Notes: generated from the sequence alone by a model not told the origin. Shown: positions 1 to 6,014, numbered from the stretch's first letter. The stretch: 7,019 bases of DNA from Streptosporangiaceae bacterium (GCA_030039095.1 JASHQP010000425.1:1-7019); one strand, 5' to 3'. Translations and numbers: made by a program.

Positions 1-2324
1 ACGTCGACCTTGCCCTCGGCCAGCCCGGCCAGCGTGTCGGCGACCTCGGCGTCGCTCTGGAACCGCGACACCGGCCTGATCTCCACGGGGAACGGCGCGT
101 ACCGCTCGCTGAACGTCGCCAGGTGCTGCTGGCCGAGCAGCGTGGTCGGCACCAGGATCGCCACCTGCATGCCGTCCTGCACCGCCTTGAACGCGGCACG
201 CACCGCGATCTCGGTCTTGCCGTAGCCCACGTCGCCGCAGATCAGCCGGTCCATCGGCACCGGCCGCTCCATGTCCCGCTTGACCTCGTCGATCGCGGCG
301 AGCTGGTCCGGCGTCTCCGTGTACGGGAACGCGTCCTCGAGCTCGCGCTGCCACGGCGTGTCCAGCCCGAACGCGTGGCCGGGCGACGCGGTGCGCGCCG
401 AGTACAGCCGGATCAACTCGGCCGCTATCTCGCGGACAGCCTTCCGGGCCCGGCCCTTGGTCTTGGACCAGTCCGCGCCGCCGAGCCGGTGCAGGGCCGG
501 CGCCTCCCCGCCGGAGTACCGGGTCACCTCGTCCAGCTGGTCGGTGGGCAGGTACAACCGGTCCGGCGGCTGGCCGCGCTTGCTCGGCGCGTACTCGATG
601 ACCAGGTACTCCCTGGTGGCCCCGGCCACCGTGCGGCTGGTCATCTCCAGGTACCGGCCGACGCCGTGCTGCTCGTGCACCACGTAATCGCCCGCAACGA
701 GCTGCAGCGGGTCGATGCCGCCGCGCCGCCTGGTCGGCATCCGCTCGTGCCCGGCGGCCCCGGTGCGCTGGCCGGCCATGTCGGCCTCGGACAGCACCGC
801 GAGCCGCACCGACGGCCAGGTGAAGCCGTTGGCGATCATCCCCCGTGCCACGTGCACGAGGTCGGCCTCGGGAGCGACGTCAGGATCGCCGACGTCGTCG
901 AGCCGGGCGCCGAGGTTCTCCCCGCGCAGCAGCTCGACCAGGCGCTGCGCCGGGCCGTGCCCCTCGGTGACCAGCACCACGCGCCACCGGTCCGCGACCC
1001 ATTGCCTGATGTCCGAGATCACGCGCGTGGTATCGCCCCGGTATGCCTGCGCCGGACCGGCATCCACCCGGAACGTTTCGCGCCCTTGCTCGTCGTCCGC
1101 CTCGAGCTCTGGCTCGGCGGCGGCGCCGACGCCGGCGTGCAGCGGTATCGCGGTGCCCGGGATCATGGCGGGGCCGGCCGCGGGTGCGGTGGCCTCCGGG
1201 GCGGCGGCGAACGGCGTGACGGTCCACCAGGGCAGCCCGGCCGACCCTGCCACGTCCCTGACCTCGGTGATCGGCCGGAACGCTGCCGCGCCCAGGTCGA
1301 TCGGGACCTCGCCGCCCGCGGCCGCGTTCACCCAGGACGCCTCGAGGAATTCCTGGCTGGTCCTGACCAGCTCGGCCGCGCGTGCCCGGATCCGCTCCGG
1401 GTCGCAGGCGACCAGGCACCCGCCGGCCGGCACGTGGTCGAGCAGCAGCTCCATCCGCTCAGCGAGCACCGGCGCGAACGCCTCCATGCCCTCGACCGTG
1501 ATGCCGTCAGCGACCTTGCCGAGCACGTCGGACAGGCCCGGCCACTCGCCGGCGAGCTGCCTGGCCCGGCTGCGGACCGTCGGCGTCAGCAGCAGCTCGC
1601 GGCACGGTGGCGCCCACAGGCCGGATGCGGCCGGGCCGAGGCTTCGCTGGTCGGCCACCCGGAAGAACCGGATCTCCTCGACCGTGTCGCCGAAGAACTC
1701 GACCCGCACCGGATGCTCCTCGGCCGGCGGGAACACGTCGAGGATGCCGCCGCGCACGGCCAGGTCGCCGCGCTTCTCCACCAGCTCGGTCCGCGCGTAC
1801 CCGATCTCGACCAGCCGGGTCACCACGTCCTCGAGGTCGGCGGTCTCGTCCTGGCGCAGCCGCACCGGCTCGAGTTCGCCGAGCCCGCCGACCATGGGCT
1901 GCAGCAGGCAGCGAACCGGCGTGGCGACGACCGTGAGCGGCCCGGACCTGGCGTCGGCCGGGTCCGGGTGGGCGAGCCTGCGCAGCACAGCGAGCCGCTG
2001 GCCCGATGTGTCGGAGCGCGGCGACAGCCGCTCGTGCGGAAGCGTCTCCCAGGGCGGGAAGTAGGCGGCCGCGCCTTCGGGCAGCAGCGAGCCGAGCGCC
2101 GCGGTCAGGTCCTCGGCCTCGCGGGCGGTCGCGGTCACGGCGAGCACGAATCTTCGCGGTGCCGCGGCGCGGCCGGCACCGGCCAGCGCGGCAACAAGGA
2201 ACGGCCGCAGCGCGGGCGGCGCGATCAGGTCACCGCCCGGCGAGGCTGGCGAGTCGGCCTCGTCGAGCGCGCGCTCGAGTTCGGGATCATCGGCGATGAC
2301 CCGCAAGAGTCCGGAGAGGCTCAT
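1..2324 (-). CDS. mfd: Transcription-repair coupling factor Mfd (partial, C-terminus outside window)
   Basis: Mfd is an ATP-dependent DNA translocase that removes RNA polymerase stalled at lesions and recruits UvrA for nucleotide excision repair. The minus-strand frame is open from the ATG at 2324-2322 to the left edge, giving 774 codons of a protein usually about 1,150-1,200 aa. Visible in order: the UvrB-like N-terminal module with WETLPHERLSP (residues 92-102) and RGGILDVF (191-198); an Ala/acidic-rich stretch near the middle; the RNA-polymerase-interacting domain beginning DYVVHEQHGVGRY (from 546); and the first helicase domain with Walker A GDVGYGKTE (697-705, Lys703) followed by VPTTLL. 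The frame is cut just before the expected DEAD-like box, so motifs II-VI and the TRG region are not seen. The start is supported by a weak AGGA 6 nt upstream and by MSLSGLL preceding the conserved fold. It is divergent from the methyltransferase gene. No internal stop or frameshift is seen. Confidence 0.97.
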   Translation of the reverse strand, partial: MSLSGLLRVIADDPELERALDEADSPASPGGDLIAPPALRPFLVAALAGAGRAAAPRRFVLAVTATAREAEDLTAALGSLLPEGAAAYFPPWETLPHERLSPRSDTSGQRLAVLRRLAHPDPADARSGPLTVVATPVRCLLQPMVGGLGELEPVRLRQDETADLEDVVTRLVEIGYARTELVEKRGDLAVRGGILDVFPPAEEHPVRVEFFGDTVEEIRFFRVADQRSLGPAASGLWAPPCRELLLTPTVRSRARQLAGEWPGLSDVLGKVADGITVEGMEAFAPVLAERMELLLDHVPAGGCLVACDPERIRARAAELVRTSQEFLEASWVNAAAGGEVPIDLGAAAFRPITEVRDVAGSAGLPWWTVTPFAAAPEATAPAAGPAMIPGTAIPLHAGVGAAAEPELEADDEQGRETFRVDAGPAQAYRGDTTRVISDIRQWVADRWRVVLVTEGHGPAQRLVELLRGENLGARLDDVGDPDVAPEADLVHVARGMIANGFTWPSVRLAVLSEADMAGQRTGAAGHERMPTRRRGGIDPLQLVAGDYVVHEQHGVGRYLEMTSRTVAGATREYLVIEYAPSKRGQPPDRLYLPTDQLDEVTRYSGGEAPALHRLGGADWSKTKGRARKAVREIAAELIRLYSARTASPGHAFGLDTPWQRELEDAFPYTETPDQLAAIDEVKRDMERPVPMDRLICGDVGYGKTEIAVRAAFKAVQDGMQVAILVPTTLLGQQHLATFSERYAPFPVEIRPVSRFQSDAEVADTLAGLAEGKVD

Positions 2325-2375
2325 CGGTCCTAAGGGCTAGACAGCACGGGGACAACACGAAAGGCCCGCCCCCGG

Positions 2376-2405
2376 CGCACCGCCCTCCCTGTCGCAGGAG
2401 GTGCG
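2376..2405 (-). promoter_or_regulatory. Hairpin in the presumed mfd leader
   Basis: CGCAC at 2376-2380 pairs with GTGCG at 2401-2405. An inner CTCC (2385-2388) pairs with GGAG (2397-2400), leaving a 4-nt bulge and an 8-nt loop. If mfd is transcribed from the -10-like box at 2432-2437, this hairpin lies in its leader about 50 nt before the start codon. On the mfd strand it is followed by a G-rich run and then TTTCGTGTT. It could be an attenuator-like element or simply GC-rich noise. No known riboswitch is recognised. Confidence 0.25.
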
Positions 2406-2431
2406 GACCGCCCGGGATACGGGACTCTGTA

Positions 2432-2437
2432 ATTCTA
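2432..2437 (-). promoter_or_regulatory. Possible -10 box for mfd
   Basis: The minus strand reads TAGAAT, five of six matches to TATAAT and consistent with actinobacterial TANNNT boxes. It sits in the only AT-containing patch of a GC-rich intergenic region. Transcription would begin near 2425, giving a leader of about 100 nt. I see no convincing -35 hexamer at 16-18 bp spacing, where the 18-bp repeats begin, so this is tentative. Confidence 0.3.
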
Positions 2438-2449
2438 CCCGCCCAGCCC

Positions 2450-2515
2450 GCCCGGTCCCGTCCTACCGCCCGGTCCCGCCCGATCGCCCGGTCCCGCCCT
2501 ACCGCCCGATCGCCC
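2450..2515. repeat. 18-bp imperfect tandem repeat, about 3.6 copies
   Basis: Three full units start at 2450, 2468 and 2486, and a partial degenerate fourth starts at 2504. Each full unit begins GCCCGGTCCCG and ends CCTACC or CCGATC, so the ends alternate between copies. On the plus strand it is almost pure C/G with a strong C bias. It lies in the divergent mfd/methyltransferase intergenic region, just upstream of the possible mfd promoter. It is not part of a credible gene. The surrounding sequence to 2600 is similarly C-rich with no other feature I can support. Confidence 0.7.
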
Positions 2516-2634
2516 GCCAACCAGTCCGCCCCGCCGCCCGGCCGCGCCCTGCCGTCCGGCCCGGTCGGCCCCGGACAGCCGGACGCGGCCGGCAAGCGCG
2601 CCTTCGCAACTGAATGTACTCGGAGGGCTACGCT

Positions 2635-2646
2635 ATGGATTCATGA
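2635..2646 (+). other. Three-codon leader ORF overlapping the methyltransferase start
   Basis: ATG GAT TCA TGA at 2635-2646 has the best ribosome binding site in the area: GGAGGG at 2622-2627, seven bases before its ATG. Its TGA overlaps the next ATG in a four-base ATGA (2643-2646), the arrangement typical of translational coupling. The methyltransferase ATG itself is 15 bases from the GGAGGG, too far for efficient direct initiation. TACGCT at 2629-2634 also resembles a -10 box. If it is used, the transcript would begin near 2641 and be almost leaderless, removing this leader ORF. The two readings exclude each other. Confidence 0.35.
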
Positions 2647-3503
2647 ACGGCATGGGCGGTATGAGCAATTCTGCCGCGGTCACCGCACACAGGCCCGTGC
2701 GGCAGCGGGCGAACACGAATGTCGCGATGATGACGGCCCTGCGTCCCACTGGCCTGAACGAGCGTGATGGCGGCACCGCCCTGCGCGAGCGGAGCGGCGA
2801 GCCGTTCATTCGGGCCACACTCGACTACGCCGCGGAGCGGCCCGGGCATACGCTCACGTTGCTGCAGGTCGGCGCCACCACAGCCGGTGCTGAGCTGGAT
2901 GCCGCGCGGCTGCAGATGGCCGGCTGCGACGTGGTCGTCACGCAGATCGACGACGACTCCCCGGCGGCCAGGGCCGCCCTCGCCAGCCACCCGGAACTCG
3001 GCGTGTGCAAGCTGTGCGACCTGCGGATGGCATCGCTGGTGCCGCGCTCGGTCGACATCGTGCACTGCGCGCTGCTGCTGGAGCGGATCAGCAACGCCGA
3101 GCTCGTCCTTGACCGCCTCACCGAGACGCTCAGGCCCGGCGGGCTGCTGCTGCTGCAGATCGGCGACCGGGACTGCGCCACCGGGTTTCTCGACCGGGTG
3201 CTGCCCCGTCCGCTGCGCGCGCTGATGTGGCGCGCCCTGCGGCCGGGCGGGCCTGGCCCCTACCGGGCCGTGTACGAGCGCCTGGTATCCGAGCGCGGGA
3301 TCCAGTCCTACATCCTGCGGCGCGGCCTGGTGATCGCGCAGCGCCAGACGCTCAGCCTGCTTCCGGGGCGGCGCAGGCCGCTCTGGCTGCTGGCCGTGAG
3401 CCGGCTGGTGACATGCCTGGCGCGGGGACGGCTGTCCTCGGCGCACGACGAACTCCGGTACGTCATCCGCAAGCCCGAGGACCAATTCGCCCGGGTGCTC
3501 TAG
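2643..3503 (+). CDS. Class I SAM-dependent methyltransferase-like protein
   Basis: A 286-aa protein with the Rossmann-like methyltransferase order. A glycine-containing motif I region LTLLQVGATTAG (residues 71-82) is followed by an acidic strand end at VVVTQID (97-103), then CDLRMASL (125-132), SVDIVHC (136-142) and the LRPGGLLLLQIGDRD segment (163-177) typical of Methyltransf_11-type enzymes. Motif I is weak: the usual GxGxG is VGATTAG. SAM binding is therefore probable, not certain. The C-terminal third is Arg/Leu-rich with an amphipathic stretch near 245-262 and no clear membrane anchor or signal peptide. The substrate cannot be inferred. The first ~45 residues look unconserved, so starts at the ATGs at 2652 or 2661 are possible. 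The last residues ARVL and the stop come from the first copy of a tandem repeat. The next gene on this strand makes PAPS, but 232 bp and a separate promoter lie between them. Confidence 0.8.
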   Translation: MNGMGGMSNSAAVTAHRPVRQRANTNVAMMTALRPTGLNERDGGTALRERSGEPFIRATLDYAAERPGHTLTLLQVGATTAGAELDAARLQMAGCDVVVTQIDDDSPAARAALASHPELGVCKLCDLRMASLVPRSVDIVHCALLLERISNAELVLDRLTETLRPGGLLLLQIGDRDCATGFLDRVLPRPLRALMWRALRPGGPGPYRAVYERLVSERGIQSYILRRGLVIAQRQTLSLLPGRRRPLWLLAVSRLVTCLARGRLSSAHDELRYVIRKPEDQFARVL

Positions 3504-3604
3504 CTGCTCCGCCCGGGTGCTCGCCGTTTCGCCCGGGTGCTCGCCGTTTCACCCGGGTGCTCGCCGTTTCACCCGGGTGCTCCAGCTGCTTCGCCCGGGA
3601 GCGC
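3490..3604. repeat. Six-copy tandem array with CCCGGGTGCTC core
   Basis: The core CCCGGGTGCTC starts at 3490, 3512, 3532, 3552 and 3572, with a degenerate sixth copy CCCGGGAGCGC at 3594. Spacings are 22, 20, 20, 20 and 22 bp. The inner linkers are GCCGTTTC plus G or A. The two outer linkers are TAGCTGCTCCG and CAGCTGCTTCG, so the array is bounded by matching units. The first copy lies inside the methyltransferase gene, encoding its final ARVL, and the TAG stop falls in the first linker. CCCGGG is self-complementary in every copy. The array separates the methyltransferase from the APS kinase promoter. No ordinary hairpin-plus-T terminator is visible here. Confidence 0.9.
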
Positions 3605-3626
3605 CAGCTGTCCGGCCGCTGTCTGC

Positions 3627-3655
3627 CTGACCCGGCGCTGCCACCCGTGTAGCCT
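3627..3655 (+). promoter_or_regulatory. Candidate sigma70-type promoter of the APS kinase gene
   Basis: CTGACC (3627-3632) and TAGCCT (3650-3655) are separated by 17 bp. They match the actinobacterial housekeeping pattern TTGACN / TANNNT except at the first -35 base. A transcript would begin near 3662 and carry a leader of about 74 nt before the GTG at 3736. I see no SAM-riboswitch-like or other known regulatory fold in that leader. The assignment rests on hexamer match and spacing only. Confidence 0.45.
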
Positions 3656-3735
3656 CAGGCTTGCCTGGCAGTTCCGATCGTTGCTGCAGTAACCGGGGCG
3701 GGTGGACCGGGCGCCACGGCGGACGGAGGGTTGAC

Positions 3736-5289
3736 GTGACTGCTGAGGCGCAAACAGACGTGCCCGCTGACCTCATGCAGGCGCCGTCCCTGGCACTGGA
3801 CGACGCCCAGCTTGGCGACCTGGAGTTGCTGCTCTCGGGTGTGTTCGCGCCGCTGACCGGGTTCATGAACGCGGCGGACGTGGCGGCTGTCGTCGAGGCG
3901 GGCTCGCTGGCGGACGGCACGCCCTGGCCGCTCCCGGTCACGCTTGACGTCGCCAAGAGCGCGGTTCCCGCCGGTGCCGGCCAGGTGGTGCTCACCGATC
4001 CCGAGGGCACCCCGCTCGCGGTCCTGGACATCGCCGAACGCAGCGAACTCGCCGCGGACCCCGAGCTGACCCGGCTGGCCGGCCGCGTCACAGGCCTGCG
4101 CGAGCCCGAGCATGGGCCGTTCCGGCGGATGATGCTGCGGCCCGCGGATGCCCGGGCCGCGCTGGGCGACGGTCCGGTGCTTGCCTATGTCACCCGCGGC
4201 CCCGTGCATAGCCGGCAGATCGGCCAGCTCCGGCACGTGGCGGGCCAGCTCAAGGCGCGGGTGCTGCTGCTCCCGCTGATCACCGGGCCCGCCGAGGTCG
4301 TCGCGCGGCCCGAGTCACTGATCCGGGCCGTGCTCGCCGCCGCGGCCAACCTCCCCCCGGGCGCCATGGTGATCCCGGTGCCACTGGCCGCGCGCGGCCC
4401 GCTGGCAGGAACCGGACCAGAGCGGGAATTGTCCGTGTATGGGATAGTCGCCGCCGCGTTCGGGGCGTCACACCTGATGATCGATGAGGCCCAGGTCGCG
4501 CTCGGGGCCGGCACCGCTGACGGCCCCGGGATGGCCATCCCGGTGGTCCGCGCCGGGGACTGGGCCTACGACCCGCTCGCGGAGGTATGGCGGCCGCTCG
4601 CGCTCATCGAGGCGGGCACGGAACGCGCCGACCTGTCCCCCGGCGAGCTCGGTGACCTTCTCGACGCGGGGGCCGAGGTGCCGGCCTGGTTTACCCCGCC
4701 GGCCGTCGCGCGGGAGCTGCGGCGCGCCCGCCCGCCGCGCTCGGAACGCGGGTTCGTGCTGTTCCTGACCGGCCTGTCCGGATCCGGCAAGTCCACGATC
4801 GCGAGGAACCTCGCCGACGCGCTGGCCGAGCGCGGTGACCGCAAGGTCACGCTCCTCGACGGCGACCTGGTCCGTCAGCTGCTCTCCGCTGGCCTCACGT
4901 TCTCGCGGGAGGACCGGGACCTGAACATCGTGCGGATCGGCTTCGTGGCGGCCGAGGTCGCCCGGCACGGCGGCATCGCGATCTGTGCGCCGATCGCTCC
5001 CTACGCGGAGGCCAGAGCGCGGGTCAGGAAGATGGTGTCCGAGGTCGGAGACTTCCTGCTGATCCACGTCGCCACGCCGCTCGAGGTGTGCGAGGCGCGT
5101 GACCGGAAGGGCCTGTACGCCAAGGCACGGGCGGGCGTGATCGGGCAGTTCACCGGGATCTCTGACCCGTACGAGGAGCCCCAGGACGCCGACCTCGTCA
5201 TCGACACCTCGGCGATGACCCGCGAGCAGGCGACCGAGGCCGTCCTCAGGCTGCTGACCTCCGGCGGATGGCTGTCTCCGGCCCAGTGA
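3736..5289 (+). CDS. cysC: APS kinase fused to a degenerate ATP-sulfurylase-like domain
   Basis: A 517-aa two-domain protein. GTG at 3736 is chosen because GGAGGG (3725-3730) lies five bases upstream; the in-frame TTG at 3661 has no such site. Residues ~1-335 follow the ATP sulfurylase layout: LLLSGVFAPLTGFM, DGTPWPLPVTLDV, a GPFRRMMLRPADARA segment and VPAWFTPPAV (around 318). The catalytic motifs are altered. QTRNPxHxxH reads VTRGPVHSRQ (152-161), and the GRDHAG site reads DEAQVA (250-255). Residues ~340-517 are a well-preserved APS kinase that phosphorylates adenylyl sulfate to PAPS: Walker A GLSGSGKST (346-354, Lys352), LDGD (374-377), GLYAKARAG (459-467) and FTGISDPYE (472-480). The serine phosphorylated in E. 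coli CysC is Ala421 here (IAPY), which is not expected to abolish activity. The likely product is cytosolic PAPS for reductive assimilation or sulfation. The N-domain is probably structural or regulatory, unable to make APS by itself. The gene ends 3 bp from the convergent DUF4229 gene. Confidence 0.9.
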   Translation: MTAEAQTDVPADLMQAPSLALDDAQLGDLELLLSGVFAPLTGFMNAADVAAVVEAGSLADGTPWPLPVTLDVAKSAVPAGAGQVVLTDPEGTPLAVLDIAERSELAADPELTRLAGRVTGLREPEHGPFRRMMLRPADARAALGDGPVLAYVTRGPVHSRQIGQLRHVAGQLKARVLLLPLITGPAEVVARPESLIRAVLAAAANLPPGAMVIPVPLAARGPLAGTGPERELSVYGIVAAAFGASHLMIDEAQVALGAGTADGPGMAIPVVRAGDWAYDPLAEVWRPLALIEAGTERADLSPGELGDLLDAGAEVPAWFTPPAVARELRRARPPRSERGFVLFLTGLSGSGKSTIARNLADALAERGDRKVTLLDGDLVRQLLSAGLTFSREDRDLNIVRIGFVAAEVARHGGIAICAPIAPYAEARARVRKMVSEVGDFLLIHVATPLEVCEARDRKGLYAKARAGVIGQFTGISDPYEEPQDADLVIDTSAMTREQATEAVLRLLTSGGWLSPAQ

Positions 5290-5292
5290 CGG

Positions 5293-5535
5293 TCAGTCGT
5301 CGTCCTCGGCGCGCGTGCCCTCGTCGAGCCGCGCGCGGAAGCTGCCGAGCCTGGCGCCGATCGACCCGGCCATCGCATCCCGGTACCGGGACAGCACGAC
5401 GAAGCTGAGCAGGCCGCTGATCAGCACCGCCAGCGCCAGGAGCGGCAGCCCGGTGAGGCCCACGAGGTAGAGGATCCCGAGCACCGCCACGAAGAGCAAG
5501 ATCCTCGCGCCGGTGTAGGCGAACGTCGCACGCAT
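5293..5535 (-). CDS. DUF4229 small integral membrane protein
   Basis: An 80-aa protein with two predicted membrane helices, about residues 10-27 and 29-48, separated by a short GLTGLP turn. A positively charged patch (LSRYRDA, then several Arg) and an acidic EDDD tail follow. This length, layout and SRYRDAM-type loop match the actinobacterial DUF4229 family, whose function is unknown. The short connection suggests a helical hairpin with both ends on the same, probably cytoplasmic, side. No ribosome binding site precedes the ATG at 5535, but a TAGGCT -10-like box ends nine bases upstream, so a nearly leaderless mRNA is likely. It is convergent with the APS kinase gene: the two stop codons form TGAC-G-GTCA with three bases between them, and no terminator separates them. 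It is divergent from bldC. Confidence 0.82.
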   Translation of the reverse strand: MRATFAYTGARILLFVAVLGILYLVGLTGLPLLALAVLISGLLSFVVLSRYRDAMAGSIGARLGSFRARLDEGTRAEDDD

Positions 5536-5544
5536 AGTAAGCCC

Positions 5545-5550
5545 AGCCTA
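5545..5550 (-). promoter_or_regulatory. -10 box for a nearly leaderless DUF4229 transcript
   Basis: The minus strand reads TAGGCT, a common actinobacterial -10 hexamer, with nine bases between it and the ATG at 5535. Transcription six to seven bases downstream of the box would begin near 5538, about three bases before the start codon. This fits the absence of a Shine-Dalgarno sequence. No clear -35 hexamer is visible. Confidence 0.4.
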
Positions 5551-5621
5551 ATGGCTGCCCGGCGCCGTCTGCGCACAGGGCAGATGTGTCCTGCGCGGCC
5601 GGGCTGGAGGCCGCGGTCAGC

Positions 5622-5687
5622 GATTTCTCAGACCAGATTTTACGGAAACTAGGGAGAAAAACCGTTCTTGTCGCGACACTTAGGACA
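5622..5687. promoter_or_regulatory. AT-richer bldC upstream region with palindrome and GATTT direct repeat
   Basis: The 184-bp gap between DUF4229 and bldC holds an unusually AT-rich island (about 5620-5670). GATTT occurs twice, at 5622 and 5636, 14 bp apart. The perfect palindrome TGTCGCGACA follows at 5669-5678, and its TGTC also pairs with GACA at 5684-5687 (TGTC-N11-GACA). TAGGAC at 5681-5686 could be a poor -10 box. BldC proteins bind AT-rich direct repeats, so autoregulation is conceivable. The palindrome better suits a dimeric repressor. The sequence does not show which protein binds here. Confidence 0.35.
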
Positions 5688-5719
5688 GGCTCCTTTGGAG
5701 ATCGGGAGGGGTAGCCAGA

Positions 5720-5923
5720 ATGGACGGAAATAGTGAGCGACTGCTCACGCCTGGTGAGGTCGCAGCCTTGTTCCGTGTGGATCCGAAGACTGTGACCCGC
5801 TGGGCGGCGTCGGGCCGCATCAGTAGCATCCGTACTCCAGGCGGCCACCGGCGGTTCCGGGAGTCAGAGGTCAGGGCACTGCTCGGGGGCGATTCCGCCG
5901 CCACTCCCGAGCCGGCCGTCTAG
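5720..5923 (+). CDS. bldC: BldC, MerR-like developmental transcription regulator
   Basis: A 67-aa DNA-binding protein, close to the 68 aa of Streptomyces BldC and consisting of little more than the winged helix-turn-helix. LLTPGEVAALFRVDPKTVTRW (residues 8-28) forms the helix-turn-helix. SIRTPGGHRRFRESEVRALL (36-55) forms the wing and following helix, with PGGHRRF where Streptomyces usually has LGGHRRY. There is no MerR dimerisation coil or effector domain. In Streptomyces, BldC delays the switch from vegetative growth to sporulation and binds AT-rich direct repeats cooperatively, head to tail. The family also occurs in non-sporulating actinobacteria, so sporulation here is not proven. The start is supported by GGGAGGGG at 5704-5711, eight bases before the ATG. 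The gene ends before a hairpin terminator shared with a convergent gene. Confidence 0.93.
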   Translation: MDGNSERLLTPGEVAALFRVDPKTVTRWAASGRISSIRTPGGHRRFRESEVRALLGGDSAATPEPAV

Positions 5924-5971
5924 GAGCACCGAACGGACCAACGCCCCCCGCCGCAACATCGCACAGCCCGA

Positions 5972-5996
5972 GGCCCGGCAACGCGCTAGCCGGGCC
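5972..5996. terminator. Hairpin terminator between convergent genes
   Basis: GGCCCGGC (5972-5979) and GCCGGGCC (5989-5996) form a perfect 8-bp GC stem around a nine-base loop, 49 bp after the bldC stop. There is no T-run, as is usual for actinobacterial hairpins. The stop codon of the minus-strand 101-aa gene lies at 6006-6004, so the same hairpin would serve both genes. Confidence 0.6.
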
Positions 5997-6014
5997 CAAC
6001 ACGCTAGCCGGGCC
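5979..6014. repeat. 18-bp direct repeat duplicating the terminator right arm
   Basis: Two adjacent 18-bp units at 5979-5996 and 5997-6014 differ at one base (CAACGCGCTAGCCGGGCC versus CAACACGCTAGCCGGGCC). The left stem arm at 5972-5979 can pair with GCCGGGCC of either unit, giving loops of 9 or 27 bases. The second unit contains the TAG stop of the minus-strand gene and encodes its last residues, so the duplication may have set that gene's C-terminus. Confidence 0.85.

Noticed and set aside
123..2333. Very long plus-strand open frame (736 aa) opposite mfd, with several shorter ones
   Set aside because: Its composition is Arg/Ala/Pro/Gly-rich without any recognisable motif, and the minus-strand frame is an unmistakable Mfd. 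In high-GC DNA, antisense frames often lack stops.
2628..3485. 285-aa minus-strand frame opposite the methyltransferase
   Set aside because: Its low-complexity Gln/Arg/Pro-rich product mirrors the codon positions of the plus-strand gene, which carries coherent methyltransferase motifs.
3490..3604. CRISPR-like array
   Set aside because: The linkers between cores are nearly identical and only 9-11 bp long, so there are no unique spacers, and no cas genes are present. It is a simple tandem repeat.
3227..3652. Plus-strand 141-aa frame running through the methyltransferase and the tandem array
   Set aside because: It starts inside the methyltransferase in another frame, and its tail is only translated repeat. 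No ribosome binding site or motif supports it.
3661..3735. N-terminal extension of the APS kinase fusion from TTG 3661
   Set aside because: The GTG at 3736 has GGAGGG five bases upstream, and the extra 25 residues lie in what looks like the transcript leader, around the probable transcription start.
3662..3735. Sulfur-responsive riboswitch in the cysC leader
   Set aside because: At about 74 nt it shows no arrangement of conserved stems or junctions that I recognise as a SAM or other sulfur-related riboswitch.
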